A stretch of DNA of 64,000 bases from Limnomonas spitsbergensis (GCA_037349105.1 JAYJMM010000004.1:1949001-2013000), one strand, 5' to 3'; shown: positions 47,180 through 58,998, counted from the first letter of the stretch. Made by a program: numbers and translations. Notes: a model not told the origin generated them from the sequence alone.

Positions 47180-47860
47180 CAAGTCAATTTACACCTCTGG
47201 GCCTTTCTCAAAAAGGCTCAGCCGTGCGGGCGTCCAGCTGTCTGGTTGGGAGAAAGGAAACTTAAGGCAATAGGGAAGAAAGAAAGAGAGGAGGGCAATT
47301 CTCAATAAGTTGGACCATGTCTTCCACAAAAGTGAGGGCCTCCCACCCATGACAGCCCCGGTACTGCTGGTGAAAGTCTGCAGCACCGTCCTGAGGACCT
47401 GCCCACCCCTGCTCCCTAAGTTGCGTCATGATGCTAGGGCATTGGAAGCAAGCATGTAGCGCGCCTTCCACATGCTAGGCATCACCCCTTATCCATCATT
47501 GCTGGCAGCAGTGTGAGTAACGCCGCTGACCGCTGCGTCGTCCTCTAGCGTCGGCTGTGCTGACAACGTAGATTCGAAGCCTGAAGTTAGTGCAGACACA
47601 AGCACACGCCCTCCTGCTGGTGTGGCTCCTGGAGTGTGCCAGCCCCTGCCTTAGGCTGAAACCAGGTGCGGTAGGCGGCCGTAGACCAATGCTCATTGGA
47701 GTGATCCCTGGTATCCCCCCATTGGTCATCTCCAGCTGCGCCCGCTCGTAGGCTGCGTCCTCTCAAGCTGCACCTCTGTGACGTATAGAGACTGATGGTC
47801 AGTCGCTGCCTGACACACTTATGAGACGGCTGCTTCTCGCTCCAGCTCCTCCAAGGCATC
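47180..47860 (-). mobile_element. LINE 3' portion with C-terminal ORF end
   Basis: On the minus strand a readable C-terminus ends at the stop at 47262: HACFQCPSIMTQLREQGWAG, then YRGCHGWEALTFVEDMVQLI. HACF-CPS is the Cys/His-type ending common in LINE ORF2 proteins. The 3' untranslated part follows (pyrimidine tract, cagctggacgcccgcacggc, tgagcctttttgagaaaggc, cagaggtgtaa). Further upstream coding sequence to about 47860 (LLVWLLECAS-type zone) is frame-broken. Confidence 0.75.
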
Positions 47861-48069
47861 TAGCAGTTTACAGCACCAGTTGCGTCCCCGGATGCTCTGT
47901 CCGACCGCGAGCTGCATGCACTACCGCCATGAGTGGGCTGTCTTGCTGTGCTGGCCGTGCTACCTGCAATGTAGAACCAGAGCGCATGCTGCCACCGATT
48001 TTGCTGTCACGGCTGGATCGGTAGCTCCCTCAGGACCCTTCAAGTGTCGGCGGATACAGGCAGTCCCGC

Positions 48070-48790
48070 AGCCTGGCAATGACATAACATTTCTGGGCCC
48101 TGCTAAATGCGGTTCAGCCGCAATGGGGGCCAATTGTCTGGTTGGGAGATAAGATACTGACGGCAAGAGGGAAGAAATAAAGATAGGAAGTTAATGGAGA
48201 GGGATGGCACTTCCCCCAAGATTAGGAAAGGCAGTCGGAAGATCCGCCAGCCCCGAGTCAAGCCATGAAAAAAAGTGAAGAGAGGAGAGAGGGCAAAAGA
48301 GGACCAGAAAGGAAAAGACCCCCCCCCCCTTAAGAAGACAAATCAGAACCTTCAGACACTCTAGAAACTAGCCCTCAAAAATATGTACCAGATCTTCCAC
48401 AAAAGCCAGGGCCCCTATGCTTGCCCGGCACAACCGGTGAGAGTCTATGGCGCCCTTCGGGAGAGCTTGCCCAGTGCCCACCCCCTCTCCCTACGCCTGT
48501 CCTGGACGCTAGGGCTTGGAAGCAAATATGATGCGCATCCTCCATATGCTGGCCATCTCCCCTTGCCCAGCAATGCTGGCAGCAGCATACCTCACGTTGT
48601 TGACCGATGCGCCGTCCTCTGGTGTCAGACGTGCTTACCGTACCAAGCCGCAGCCTTAAGTTTTTATGCACACCAGCATACGCCCTGTTGCCAGTGCCGC
48701 TCCCAACATGCGCCTTTGTTTACCGCAGCGCCAGCGGTTGGCTGAAACCACGCGCAGTAGGCGGCTGCAGACCTGTATTAGGCGCCGGGG
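48070..48790 (-). mobile_element. Second LINE 3' portion, nested or tandem
   Basis: Repeats the layout of 47180-47860: tail (aatgacataacatttctggg, ccctgctaaatgcggttcag), purine run 48145-48330, aagccagggcccctatgctt, then the Cys/His-coding zone (ctagggcttggaagcaaata, tatgctggccatctcccctt). It is diverged from the first copy, so the two are separate insertions or an old duplication. Confidence 0.7.
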
Positions 48791-49270
48791 TCCCTGGGAT
48801 CCCCTCTGCCAGTTGCCTCCAGTTGCACCTGCTTGTAAGCTGCGTCCGCTAGCTGTAGCACCTCTGGTGCAGGTAACGGCTGTAAGGCTTTAGACACTGC
48901 CTGACACAGTTTGGGGACAGCAGCTCCCGGCTGCAACCCCTCTGGGGCCGCTTCAGTTCACTGCACCATCGCGCCACCGGTTTTCTGTCAAACCACAAGC
49001 TGCATGCGGCCGCCGTGGCTGCCGCCATGAGTGGGTTGTCTTGCTCTGCTACCGTTGCCACCTCTGCGTTGTACAAACGGAGCACATGCCGCCACCAGTC
49101 ATGTTGTTACGGCTGAATCTTCAGCTCCCTCATGACCCCCCAGCAGGCAGCGGACGCAGGTAGACCTGCAGCCTGGTACAGGGGCTGAACAAGGCTGGAC
49201 TGCAGTGCTGCGGCCGGAGGTAACTGGTGGGCGGTGGTCTACATCACATCTCCGTATTTGGCGCTATACA
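48791..49270 (-). mobile_element. Probable LINE coding remnant
   Basis: Lies between the 3' portion and the RT fragment and keeps a similar base composition. No motif is readable, so it is assigned by position only. Confidence 0.35.
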
Positions 49271-50045
49271 GCCAATAGTCAGATACGTGTAGGCAGATGA
49301 TGTCTCAGACGCACCTTGGCGACCATGCCGCAAACATGCCGCAGCTTGGCAGCTGTTGGTGCCTCTCTACCTTGCATGGCCTTCCTCATGCTGCTGCCTT
49401 CATGCGGAATGATGCCCAAGAACTGAAATTCTTGGGCATGCTTTAGCACTATCCTGACTGGGCTGTACACGCAGATCTTGGCTGGCTGTCGGCGCTATGC
49501 TGCTAAGCGGCTGGCAAACTCAAAGATCTCTGTCTTGCTGACCTTGACTTGGAGCTATTTATCCACTGCGTACTCATGGGGCGCATGTAGCATGTACTGC
49601 AGCCCTCCCGGGCTGTCTACTGGCAGGGAGAGTTCATCTGCATATAGCTGGCACTGTATTCGTGGCCCCACCTCCAGCACGACGCCCTCTGCCAGGCACA
49701 CAGCTGTGACCATACCCAACAGGTCGCTCATATAGAGGCAAACGTGCAGGGGGCTCAGTGGGCTACCCTGCTTGATGCCTCTGGTGCAATGCACAGCGCC
49801 AGTGCACCGCCAGAGGCGCCTATCTGCCTTGCATGGCATGAATATTGTGTACGATATGTGATATCATATCGTGATATGCATTGTACACTCAAACAATGAT
49901 GAACTGCTGTTTTAAGGTTAATCGCCTGCTCCTCCATGTTGGCCAGCATATCCCAGCCAACATCTAGAGTAGGGTTCGCACCAACCCTGTCCCTGACCCG
50001 CTTGTCAAAGGCCACAAAGGTAATCATGGCTACCCTGCCCATTAG
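49270..50045 (-). mobile_element. Reverse transcriptase domain fragment (non-LTR)
   Basis: Minus-strand frames carry GIKQGSPLSPLHVCLYMSDL (RT motif 4: G-xQG-PLSP), followed by QCQLYADELSLPVDSPGGLQ (motif 5, YADD changed to YADE), and further on EFQFLGIIPHEGSS (the F-YLG- motif). More N-terminal sequence (FDKRVRDRVGANPTLDVGWD) is in another frame. The changed catalytic Asp and broken frames mean it is inactive. The source lineage is a non-LTR retrotransposon. Confidence 0.8.
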
Positions 50046-50179
50046 TAATCTGTCCTGGCAGTTGGTCCAGATGCCACCGAGGGCATTTTGAAAGAGAGCT
50101 GAACTCCGGATGCTGGAATCACCGCCTTGCTCTGCATAACGTCCTTGAAGGTACTATGAGCGCTGCCCCCATACAGTTT

Positions 50180-50560
50180 ATAACGGCCCATACCCGCTGG
50201 GCCCTGCTGAACGCTTGGCCTTGCGGGGCTGGTAGGGGATGAGCAAGCTCAATTCCAGCTACAATGCACAGCCATGACCATGGTGTAGCCATGCTAACCT
50301 CCTATGTGAGGGGGGCAGGAACAAGGAACTCGGAGATCTAGACAGGGGGAGAGAGCGGATCGTGTGGCAAGTTCAATCCTTCTACCTTTGGGTATGGATA
50401 CCACAAGTTTATAACGATGCATACCCGCTGGGACGACGCAACTGTGTCTTATTGTGTATGGCTCAGAGGTGTAACGACATTGACCCGCTGTGCCTTGCTG
50501 AACGCTCGGCCGCGTGGGGCTGGTAGGGAATGAGTGAGCTCAACTCCAGCTACAATTCAC
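50180..50560 (-). repeat. Two or more LINE-tail subfamily copies
   Basis: gtttataacggcccatacccgctgggc-type units occur at about 50178-50270 and 50405-50565, each with gctgaacgc(t)tggcc(g), gcgtggggctggtagg and gagctcaa(c/t)tccagctaca. They share the core with the classic tail but have a different flank, so they form a subfamily. Confidence 0.6.
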
Positions 50561-51181
50561 AGGTGTTGTCCTGTGTGCACTAGCTGCTGATCTTGACGGT
50601 CAGGGTCCAGCAGGAGCGCATTCCCTCTATGGGGAGCTATCTCCCTGGGCCATGCTTGTTGCAGCAGCAAGCACATCACAGCCCCCTCCTCAGAGACGCC
50701 AAGTTGAAGGCATTCAACATTGCAGGAGCCCGTCTGTCTTACAGGTGTTTCCCATCCCTAGCCCTGCCCTTTCCTTAGCATTGATGATCCCCAGGAATTC
50801 CTCGTTCAAATCCTTTCAGCTTGAGCCCAGGATCTGCTTCACAATCTGTGGGACAGACGGACAGTGAACGGGCCACAGCTAAGAAGCCCACTCCTCTCAT
50901 GAGTATTCTCATCCAGGATGAAGTCATTTTAATTGCTTCTGTACTGACCCCACAGTTAACCTGGGTACAGAGATGGTGAGCACTTTGTGGCAAGACGTGA
51001 ACCAACAACAGAGAATATAACTACGTGGCTGAAAGCCGTTTTTAAGTCGGTCTTTGTGGCTGGTGCCAAGACCTTGCACGAATATGTGGGTCACACCAAA
51101 AGTGCAATCATGGACACGTACCAGTGCAACGTCTCAAAAGATGAGAGACACCTCGAACCCATCGTCCAGTCTTCCTAGGTG

Positions 51182-51232
51182 ACCTCTGGGCCATGCTGAA
51201 ATGAAGCTCGGCCACGTTGGCAAACAAAAAGC
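51182..51232 (-). repeat. Short LINE-tail copy
   Basis: cctctgggccatgctgaaat, gaagctcggccacgttggca; nearly the same as the copy at 14285-14335. Confidence 0.55.
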
Positions 51233-52020
51233 CAGCTAGGAAAGTCAAGGGAGAAGGCACAAGTCTTCCTAGGTGCATCAGGGTACCAGAGGCATCATCA
51301 GCCTTCGGCAATTGTGCACTCAGGAGGTCTCTCCAGGCGACCCTGCTATATAGAAGCCAGGCTACTGCAGTCATGGAAGTAATGTGTAAAACCTGTCGAA
51401 TATTTTTAGCCTAAGAAAGTACAACATTCTTAAGATCAACTCATGAAATAATAAAAGTTTGTGTCACATGACCCCTCTGACAGATATGTTCTTCTTGAAT
51501 TAATACGGCTTTAACTTGCCTTCCTCAGATATGATTTGTGTCAGATGTGATGTGGCATGCTACTGATTGGCATTTGGTCGACTATCAGTCGGATCTGCAA
51601 GTCATAAACCCTGCTCCGCCGCATGACGTCATGAAATACGGCTGGTGATCCATCCTGTCACCTGGCAAACAGCGTTGCTTTATCAGCCGCAATCAGATCA
51701 TGCACCTCATTGTATACAGGTACAAGCAGCTTAAGACAGGGAAGTAGGTGCTCGAAAGAAACTACAAGCTCCGTACCCTGCTCCAGCTCAAAGGCAAGGT
51801 AATGCCTGCGAGGGACACATTAAAAGTCAGGCTGTCAGGCTGGTGATGCCAAATTATACTTCCCTGGAATGAAGGCGAGGACAAGCAAGTTCTCTGGACG
51901 CACCGAGTAAAAACATTCGCAAGGCTAAGGATACCAGCAGGATACATCTACCATGCTCTCGGATCCAACATGGTTCTAGTCTACCAGGCTCTCAGATCCA
52001 GCTCAGTTCTAATCTCAAGG
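51233..52020. other. Spacer, nothing recognised
   Basis: No supported gene or repeat. The last about 70 bases (atgctctcggatccaacatg, ctcagatccagctcagttct) look like degenerate lead-in units of the minisatellite that follows. Confidence 0.35.
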
Positions 52021-52024
52021 CCAA

Positions 52025-53655
52025 AATGACAAGATCCCTGTCCTGGACCCTAGCAGCTGGACCCTAGCAATGATCCCTGTGCTGGACCCTAGCAGCTGGA
52101 CCCTAGCAATTATCCCTGTGCTGGAACCTAGCAGCTGGACCCTAGCAATGATCCCTGTCCTGGACCCTAGCAGCTGGACCCTAGCAATGATACCTGTGCT
52201 GGACCCTAGCAGCTGGACCCTAGCAATGATACCTGTGCTGGAACCTGGCAGCTGGACCCTAGCAATGATCCCTGTCCTGGACCCTAGCAGCTGGAACCTA
52301 GCAATGATCCCTGTCCTGGACCCTAGCAGCTGGACCCTAGCAATGATCCCTGTGCTGAAACCTAGCAGCTGGACCCTAGCAATGATCCCTGTCCTGGACC
52401 CTAGCAGCTGGACCCTGGCAATGATCCCTGTGCTGGACCCTAGCAGCTGGACCCTAGCAATGATCCCTGTCCTGGACCCTAGCAGCTGGACCCTATCAAT
52501 GATCCCTGTGCTGGAACCTAGCAGCTGGACCCCAGCAATGATCCCTGAGCTGGAACCTAGCAGCCGGACCCTCGCAATGATTTCTGTGCTGGAACCTAGC
52601 AGCTAAACCCTAGCAATGATCCCTGTCCTGGATTCTAGCTGTTGGACCCTAGCAATGATCCCTGTCCTCGAACCTAGCAGCTGGATCCTAGCAATGATCC
52701 CTGTCCTGGACCCTAGCAGCTGGACCCTAGCAATTATCCCTGTCCGGGAACCTAGCAGCTGGAACCTAGCAATGATCCCTGTCTGGGAACCTAGCAGATG
52801 GACCCTAGCAATGATCCCTGTCCTGACTGGACCCTAGCAGCTGGACCCTAGCAATGATCCCTGTCCTGGACCCTAGCAGCTGGACCCCAGCAATGATCCC
52901 TGTCCTGGACCCTAGCAATGATCCCTGTCCTGGACCCTAGCAGCTGGACCCTAGCAATGATCCCTGTAATGGACCTTTAGCAGCTGGACCCTAATAGCTA
53001 GAACCTAGCAATGATCCCTGTCCTGGATTCTAGCAGCTGGACCCTAGCAATGATCCCTGTACGGGACCCTAGCAGCTGGACCCTCGCAATGATCCCTGTA
53101 CGGGACCCTAGCAGCTGGACCCTAGCAATGAACCCTGTCCGGGAACCTAGCAGCTGGACCCTAGCAATGATCCCTGTCCGGGAACCTAGCAGCTGGACCC
53201 TAGCAACGATCCCTGTCCGGGACCCTAGCGGCTGGACCCTAGCAACGATCCCTGTGCTGGAACCTAGCAGATGGACCCTCGCAATGATCCCTGTGCTGAC
53301 TGGACCCTAGCAGCTGGACCCTAACAATGATCCCTGTCCTGGATTCTAGCAGCTAAACCCTAGCAATGATCCCTGTACGGGACCCTAGCAGCTGGACCCT
53401 CGCAATGATCCCTGTACGGGACCCTAGCAGCTGGACCCTAGCAATGATCCCTGTCCTGGACCCTAGCAGCTGGACCCTAGCAACGGGACCCTAGCAATGA
53501 TCTCTGTCCGGGACCCTAGCAGCTGGACCCTAGCAACTGGACCCTAGCAATGATCCCTGTGCTGGACCCTAGCAGCTGGACCCTAGCAACTGGACCCTAG
53601 CAATGATCCCTGTGCTGGACCCTAGCAGCTGGACCCTAGCAATGATCCCTGTGAC
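52025..53655. repeat. Minisatellite of 39-bp units, about 40 copies
   Basis: Unit is close to atgatccctgtcctggaccc followed by tagcagctggaccctagca. The 11-bp ggaccctagca occurs twice per unit. Because 39 is divisible by three, the plus strand keeps long frames of IPVLDPSSWTLAM repeats (178, 73 and 99 codons), interrupted by units of odd length (for example near 52610, 52835, 52910 and 53490). No start context, domain or splice sites support coding. Confidence 0.95.
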
Positions 53656-54181
53656 AGGCACTAGCTTTGTCCCCTCCGCTGTTCCCTAGCATTTGGACTT
53701 TAGCTTTGTCCTCTGGGTTGGAGCCTAGCAGTTTGATCCTAACACTTTCCCCTTCCAGCACCGCTTTGGTCCAACAGCGAGTCAGCATTAGGCAGTATTC
53801 TGCGTCGGTCTTAGCTGGTATACAATCTACACAACCCTGCATTTCTAATCCATAACAGACAGCGAACGTGCAGCTATGTTCCAGGTGTTCCATGTGGTGT
53901 TCATATCAGCGATGTGGTCATTGTGGCCATGATGGCCATGTGGTCATAGCAGCAATCAGGTCGGCTGCCTGCCAATGGCATCAGTGAAAATGTATAGGAC
54001 CATCTTTGGAAGACTGCCGGGCCTGTTTTAACCAGACCATGAACAGCCCACGGCCATGGACTGATGCAAACACAGGGTATGCTGCACGAGGACCCCGTTA
54101 CCAGCTTGCAGCCGGGATGAATCTTTTTAAATTGTGGCTGCAGTGCACGCTGCAAACAACACTGGCTGGCGCCCTCCTCAC
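53656..54181. other. Region 3' of PIG-H exon one
   Basis: The next PIG-H exon should lie on the minus strand at or below here, but none is recognisable between the exon and the minisatellite. I see no other gene. Confidence 0.4.
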
Positions 54182-54576
54182 CTAATGTCTCTGGTGGTCA
54201 AGCCTTCGTTGATGAAGACAGAAGCCAGCTGCCGCATCTCCACAAACCTCTGGCTTGATCTGATGCCACACCTCTTATAGCTTTCCACTAGGATGCCCAT
54301 GCCTTTGAGAACAACCAGTTTCTCCCTGGTGACGTCAGCCTGCCATGAGTACGCCATCGCAGCAGCAGCACAGGCAATAAGGAAAGCTAAGGTTATTCCA
54401 CTGAGCGATGTTGATACGGAGAAAATGTAACAGGCGCTGCATGCCAGCGGTATGACGAGAGCTGAAGAAGGAGTGATCTGGCCTTTGAGGCCAGGCTGGG
54501 CAGACAGCCTAGCTTCAAACGTGACATGGCCAGATTTGGAGCATGATTGACGGGTCAGCTCGTGCAAGGGAGACAT
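54182..54576 (-). CDS. PIGH: PIG-H, subunit of the GPI-GlcNAc transferase (first exon, partial)
   Basis: PIG-H is part of the ER complex that adds GlcNAc to phosphatidylinositol, the first step of GPI-anchor synthesis. The exon reads from MSPLHELTRQSCSKSG at 54576 to a GT donor at 54181 (INEGLTTRDI). A hydrophobic hairpin (LVIPLACSACYIFSVS, then GITLAFLIACAAAAMAY) precedes the PIG-H domain signature: REKLVVLKGMGILVES, with RFVEMRQLASVFINEGL matching the family pattern eSLlvi-glGvq, Fi----i-diviNE. This is roughly two thirds of a usual PIG-H; the remaining C-terminal exon or exons were not found, and the 39-bp minisatellite starts 530 bp downstream. The gene is head to head with AHA1, 168 bp apart. 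An upstream in-frame extension exists but lacks an ATG. Confidence 0.75.
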
Positions 54577-54744
54577 GCACTTGAGGCTACTCCATGCTCT
54601 GCCAGCCTTGCAGGGGGGTCTTGCTGACGCAATTGGCACAGGGTTCTGGGTTCGGCTCTGGAGCGTACGGGCGTCTAGAAGCTACGAGCGGCAAAAGCTT
54701 CGAGCCAGGGACACCAGTGTCAAAGAATTGTTGCTGCACGCTAA
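54577..54744. promoter_or_regulatory. Bidirectional promoter interval, 168 bp
   Basis: Separates the start codons of PIG-H (minus) and AHA1 (plus). The spacing requires shared regulatory DNA and very short leaders. No heat-shock element or TATA box is clear. Confidence 0.6.
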
Positions 54745-56908
54745 ATGGCAAAATTCGGAGAGGGAGATGACCGCTGGATCGTGAAAGATCTCGGCGAAGA
54801 CGGCACCAACGTGAACAACTGGCACTGGAAGGAGTACGACGCACTAGAATGGTCACAGGAAAAGCTATCAGCCATGTTTACGGACATGTGCCTAGTGGAA
54901 ACACCCGCGTTATCCATGCGGATCTCAGCCGTGGCCAGCAAGGGGGAGGCTGTCATAAACAACCGAAAGAACAAGGTAAGGTTCTGGAAGTTCGTTCAGG
55001 CTCAGGCTTGATGATGGTATGTCTCTCCGTGAAAGAGCATGCTAATAGCATGAAAGGCTGTTGGAAGGTTCCATGTTGAGCATGGTCATGGACTAGTATC
55101 ACATGGTCTGAGTCACATGAGATGGACTTCATGCTGAGCCAAGCTTTTAACATTGCTGCGAGACAGCTAAGACATTTAGCTGGCATTCAATATTTAGTTG
55201 TGATCTTATGCCCTTGCTGAATTCATTTAATCTCCACCCCACCAACTCGGTTTCAAGCTGATTCCGGCCTATGAGCTCGACATCACCTTCAACTGGAAAG
55301 CACAGCTGGATGGCTCTGGAGGCACTGCCACATGCCCTGCAGGGCGCATCAACCTTCCCTATGTGTCTGACGAGAACCATGACGAGGTGCCGGAGATGCG
55401 CTTCAGTGGTGAAGCAGACGATGCTGCGACGCAGAGAGTCCGCGAGGCCTTCCTTAGCGAGGGCAAGGCGGTAGGTGCCTCTCGAGCAAGAGAGCGGTTA
55501 TCATGATACAGATACGTTCTTGTATTCTTGCATGATGCTTCAGCCAGGTCGAGGCAGTGGGTGTCTCAAGTTAAAATGAGGTGCTCATGATATGGATGCA
55601 CATCTACATTCATGTATAAGTACAAGCCTCCTCATCCCCCGCTTTGTCTGGGGAGCATGAAATCTTTGTGCCTATGTCTCTGTGGACACGAGCGTTGTGC
55701 ACATGCCTCTCAACATTCACTTGCCAGTGTCCACACCTGTCTCACTGCATATGCTGTGCTGTCACTAGATGAAATACCGGGTATATCCCTGCTGCTTTGT
55801 TGATGTTGTGCTGAGGCATCTCTTCTTGCTGAACTGCCTTGCCACAGCTTATTGTGAAGTCAATCAACGAGTTTGTGTCAGAGCTGCGTTCGGGCGGGCC
55901 CATGAAACCTGGGAGCAAGGGAGCAGCAGACGCAGCAGCTGCAGCGGCAGCCCCCCCTAAGGCCAAACTCAGCTCGGCGAAGGCGGATGAGGTCAAGCTA
56001 TCCAAGGTAGCGTCTGGAGCGTCTAAGACTGCTGGGCGGAGTTTGTCAATGACTGAGAAGTACTACGCGAGACCGGCGGACTTGTACGAGTGTTTTGTGG
56101 TTGAGGGCAAGGTGAGGTGCAACGCAGTACGGCCCTTCCTTCACTGTCAGTTGGTCGGTTTTTGCGTTTTCTTGTCTATGCCTCAATAGCGGTAATCTTC
56201 TACCTGATCATTTGTTAGATGCAGAAGGCTGGACAGCCACCCTAAATTTTGGAGTGATACTTACATTTTAGATTGCAAAAGAGAAGAAGAGAGATTGCAG
56301 CACCTTGCTAGCGATATCCCTATTTTGCGATCGCATATGCCACATGCCTCTGATGGATCCATATTCCTGGGGCAGGTCAAAGCGTTCACACAAAGCAATG
56401 CGGCTGTAGAGCCGCGGCCTGGTGGCAAGTTCTCCTGGTTCAACGGATCTGTTGTCGGCGAGTTCCTCGAGCTGGAAGCTGACAAGAAGCTGGTGATGCA
56501 CTGGAGATTCAGCACATGGAAAGAGGGATGTAACTCAAAGGTAATGCTCATAAGGACGCCTATTTTGCGTGTCAATTTTGTACTAAACAGCTGAGATGCA
56601 CTGAACTGAGCTGGTCTAAACTTTCCGAAGGAAGGCACATTCTTCTTCATTACTGTTCAGATTGACAAAGTGCTGCTACTGTTCAAAGAGTTGAAGACGT
56701 TGGTCCTGAATTTTGCGCACCTGCTATTCTTGGTCAGGTGACAATCTCCCTAGAGTCTCCGGAGCCAGGCACCACGATCCTCACTCTTCATCAGACAGGC
56801 ATTCCGGAGGAGGATGCTTATGGGCAGGCTGTAATGGAACACACGGAGAATGGATGGAAGGGACAAATCTTTTCAAGAATCCGGCAGGTCTTTGGGTATG
56901 GAGTGTAG
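54745..56908 (+). CDS. AHA1: AHA1, activator of HSP90 ATPase, 347 aa
   Basis: Cytosolic co-chaperone that stimulates HSP90 ATP hydrolysis. Five exons, 54745-54975, 55258-55470, 55848-56111, 56376-56540 and 56738-56908, all in phase 0, ATG to TAG. The N-terminal domain begins MAKFGEGDDRWIVKDLGEDG, TNVNNWHWKEYDALEWSQEK and includes INNRKNK, the counterpart of the conserved NNRKGK motif. An Ala/Lys-rich linker (residues about 160-205) leads to the C-terminal AHSA1/START-like domain: TEKYYARPADLYECFVVEGK, PGGKFSWFNGSVVGEFLELE, VMHWRFSTWKEG and HTENGWKGQIFSRIRQVFGY. Length is normal and both domains are complete. It lies 2.5 kb from HSP70 and convergent with the membrane-protein gene. Confidence 0.97.
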
Positions 56909-57085
56909 GCAGGTTTCAGATGCTGTACTATCACCTCGTGGCTGACTCACATGCTCCTCGCAACATGAAATCCTGCAAATTTCTTTACGTTTCTGCATAG
57001 TAGGTCATCCGAGACCCTATGTAACTGTTTAGGCTGCAAACAGGAAGAGTCAAGGCTCACAGAAGTTCAAGGTAAGATTCAGCCC

Positions 57086-58998
57086 TCAGACACACTCAAT
57101 CAATTGGATCTCGTCCCCTCGCTTAGAGCCAGCTCGTCTCCTTCGTGTTCCACCCCACGGCCGCCAGGGCCTGCCAGCAACGGTGCCTGCTCGCAGGGAT
57201 GGCCTCCGCCTGGCAGGAGGGCTGGGAGCTGTTTTTGGATGAGCTCTTTCACACGCCACCTGTTCCTGGCTAGCACACAGCTCCATCAGCAGCCAGCTTG
57301 CCCCCACAGCAGCGATGAAATAGCCCAATGAGGCCCACAACATCTGCTCCCTCCATATCTGTGCTGCCAAAGGCTGCACTTGGGTCAGGCGAATGTCGTC
57401 ACACACGCAGCTGCCCCCATCGGCAGGCGATGAGCTGCCTGTAGGCACATACCCATCAGGCTGATGCCGGCCAGCATACGCGTAGTACAGAGGTGATGGT
57501 AACATTTCGCTGATGGAGGACAGGTCGATACAGTAGGCCGGACAGTACAGCGTTGAGGATGATAGCACTAGAGATACCAAATGGGAGATGGCTGTGTCCA
57601 GCCTGGAAACGTTCATGCTGGGATTGGGCGGGCGGGCCGACAATGGGTGCTCCTCGCGCCAGAGGTCTGCCAGTTTGATTATTTGCATTGTGGTCTGAGA
57701 AGGGGGTAAGTTAAACAGAGGTAAAAAGGATAACGATACTTGCACAAGCGACCTCCACAATTTCAGACTGGTTTTCGTAAAACCCCTGGTGCGATACATT
57801 TGGCGGCTCTGGGCAGTTACATATTGCTGTGTAGCTGAGCATGTCATATTTTCCAATAAAATATTACATTAAGTGACGTATGAAATCAGTGGCAAAAAAA
57901 AGCATGAGCGGCCCCTGCGAAGATTGAACAAACAAATTGCAGGATATTTAAACCAAACTTTGGCAGCATGAAGCGATAAGGCTACCATGGTACAAAGGAA
58001 GCGCACACGGCAAGGGCGGCATATGTGCCAATCATGCTGAATCCTTGCGTTGAACCATCTTAACTTCACCGCATCTAACTGTTCCAGTCGCACCTCTTGC
58101 GCCAAACCTAGATTGGCCCCAAGACTCGAGTTGATTGCAGCCTGAGCAGTATGGTCCACGCTGTAAGCAACTGCTGCCCATGCAAGAGTGGGCCCCAACA
58201 TGAACACCAGGAACAGGAGTAGCTGCCAGCACATGGGAATGAAAAGCCCCTCTGCCAGGAGGTGGTACCAGGTCCTAGAGATCTTGATTTCTGTTGAAGG
58301 AGAGCCTGGGATAATGGACAAGAAAAAGTGATATTGACAGCAAGTTCAAGTCGGACAGACATTGTGTCTGAAATGGTGAAAGGTTATGAATGATGCTTGC
58401 ATTTCAACAGTCATGAAAAAATCATCATGCACATGTTTATGGTAATTGATGTCAATACCAGTAGCCAGTGGGTAGTGACTATGGTTCTGTGAATGTTTTT
58501 TCTGTCGCCATTCACGAGGCTACAGCAAAATTGAGAACTTGATTGATTTTTTTCTTCTCATGGGCCGCTGCAGGAAACAAATAATTGGAACCGATGCTCT
58601 TTCTTGGAGCGGCTCATTATTTATGCGAAGGAGGCACTGGCCAATACAGCAGTTCTATGAGTGGTGCTATGTGCAGTAGCCAATGAGCATGCCCTCAAAC
58701 CTGGCGGCGCAACTGGCAGCAGCGTGAAGGCTCTAAGCATTGCCATGAGGAGTAGAGCTACGGCCATGGTCACGCCGAAGATCACAGTGGCATTTAAGCA
58801 CTGCCTCATCAACCAATAGAGCCTTTCCATTGAGGTATCATCCATCCCAAGGGCTGCAACTGCTGCTTTGGTGGTTGATATCCCTTGAATGCCGAAATGA
58901 AATGCCACAACAATTCCCGAGAAAACCATGGCGAACATAACAGCACCCTTCACTAAGCATCTGGTAGCTGGAATGAGAGCTCTCCAGGGTACCGACAT
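57086..58998 (-). CDS. Uncharacterised multi-pass membrane protein
   Basis: I do not recognise the family. The start exon begins at 58998 (MSVPWRALIPATRCLVKGAV) with a membrane segment MFAMVFSGIVVAFHF and a second, TVIFGVTMAVALLLMAML; its donor is near 58700. An exon from about 58293 reads IKISRTWYHLLAEGLFIPMC, WQLLLFLVFMLGPTLAWAAV and ends near VRLEQLDAVKLR. The last exon (acceptor near 57698) reads TMQIIKLADLWREEHPLSAR, an extracytosolic-looking Cys-containing stretch (YCPAYCIDLSS; GGSCVCDDIRL), a final membrane helix LWASLGYFIAAVGASWLLME and a very basic tail (RRRPSLRAG, GGTRRRRAGSKRG) with stop at 57086. About four membrane spans are expected. Exon joins were not phase-checked in full. 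A transporter or receptor-like function cannot be claimed. Confidence 0.55.

Noticed and set aside
52070..53310. Long plus-strand ORFs of IPVLDPSSWTLAM repeats as a repetitive-protein gene
   Set aside because: They arise from a 39-bp minisatellite whose unit is divisible by three; odd-length units break the frame repeatedly and there is no start context or splice support.
52025..53655. CRISPR-like array
   Set aside because: Units are contiguous without unique spacers and the genome is eukaryotic.
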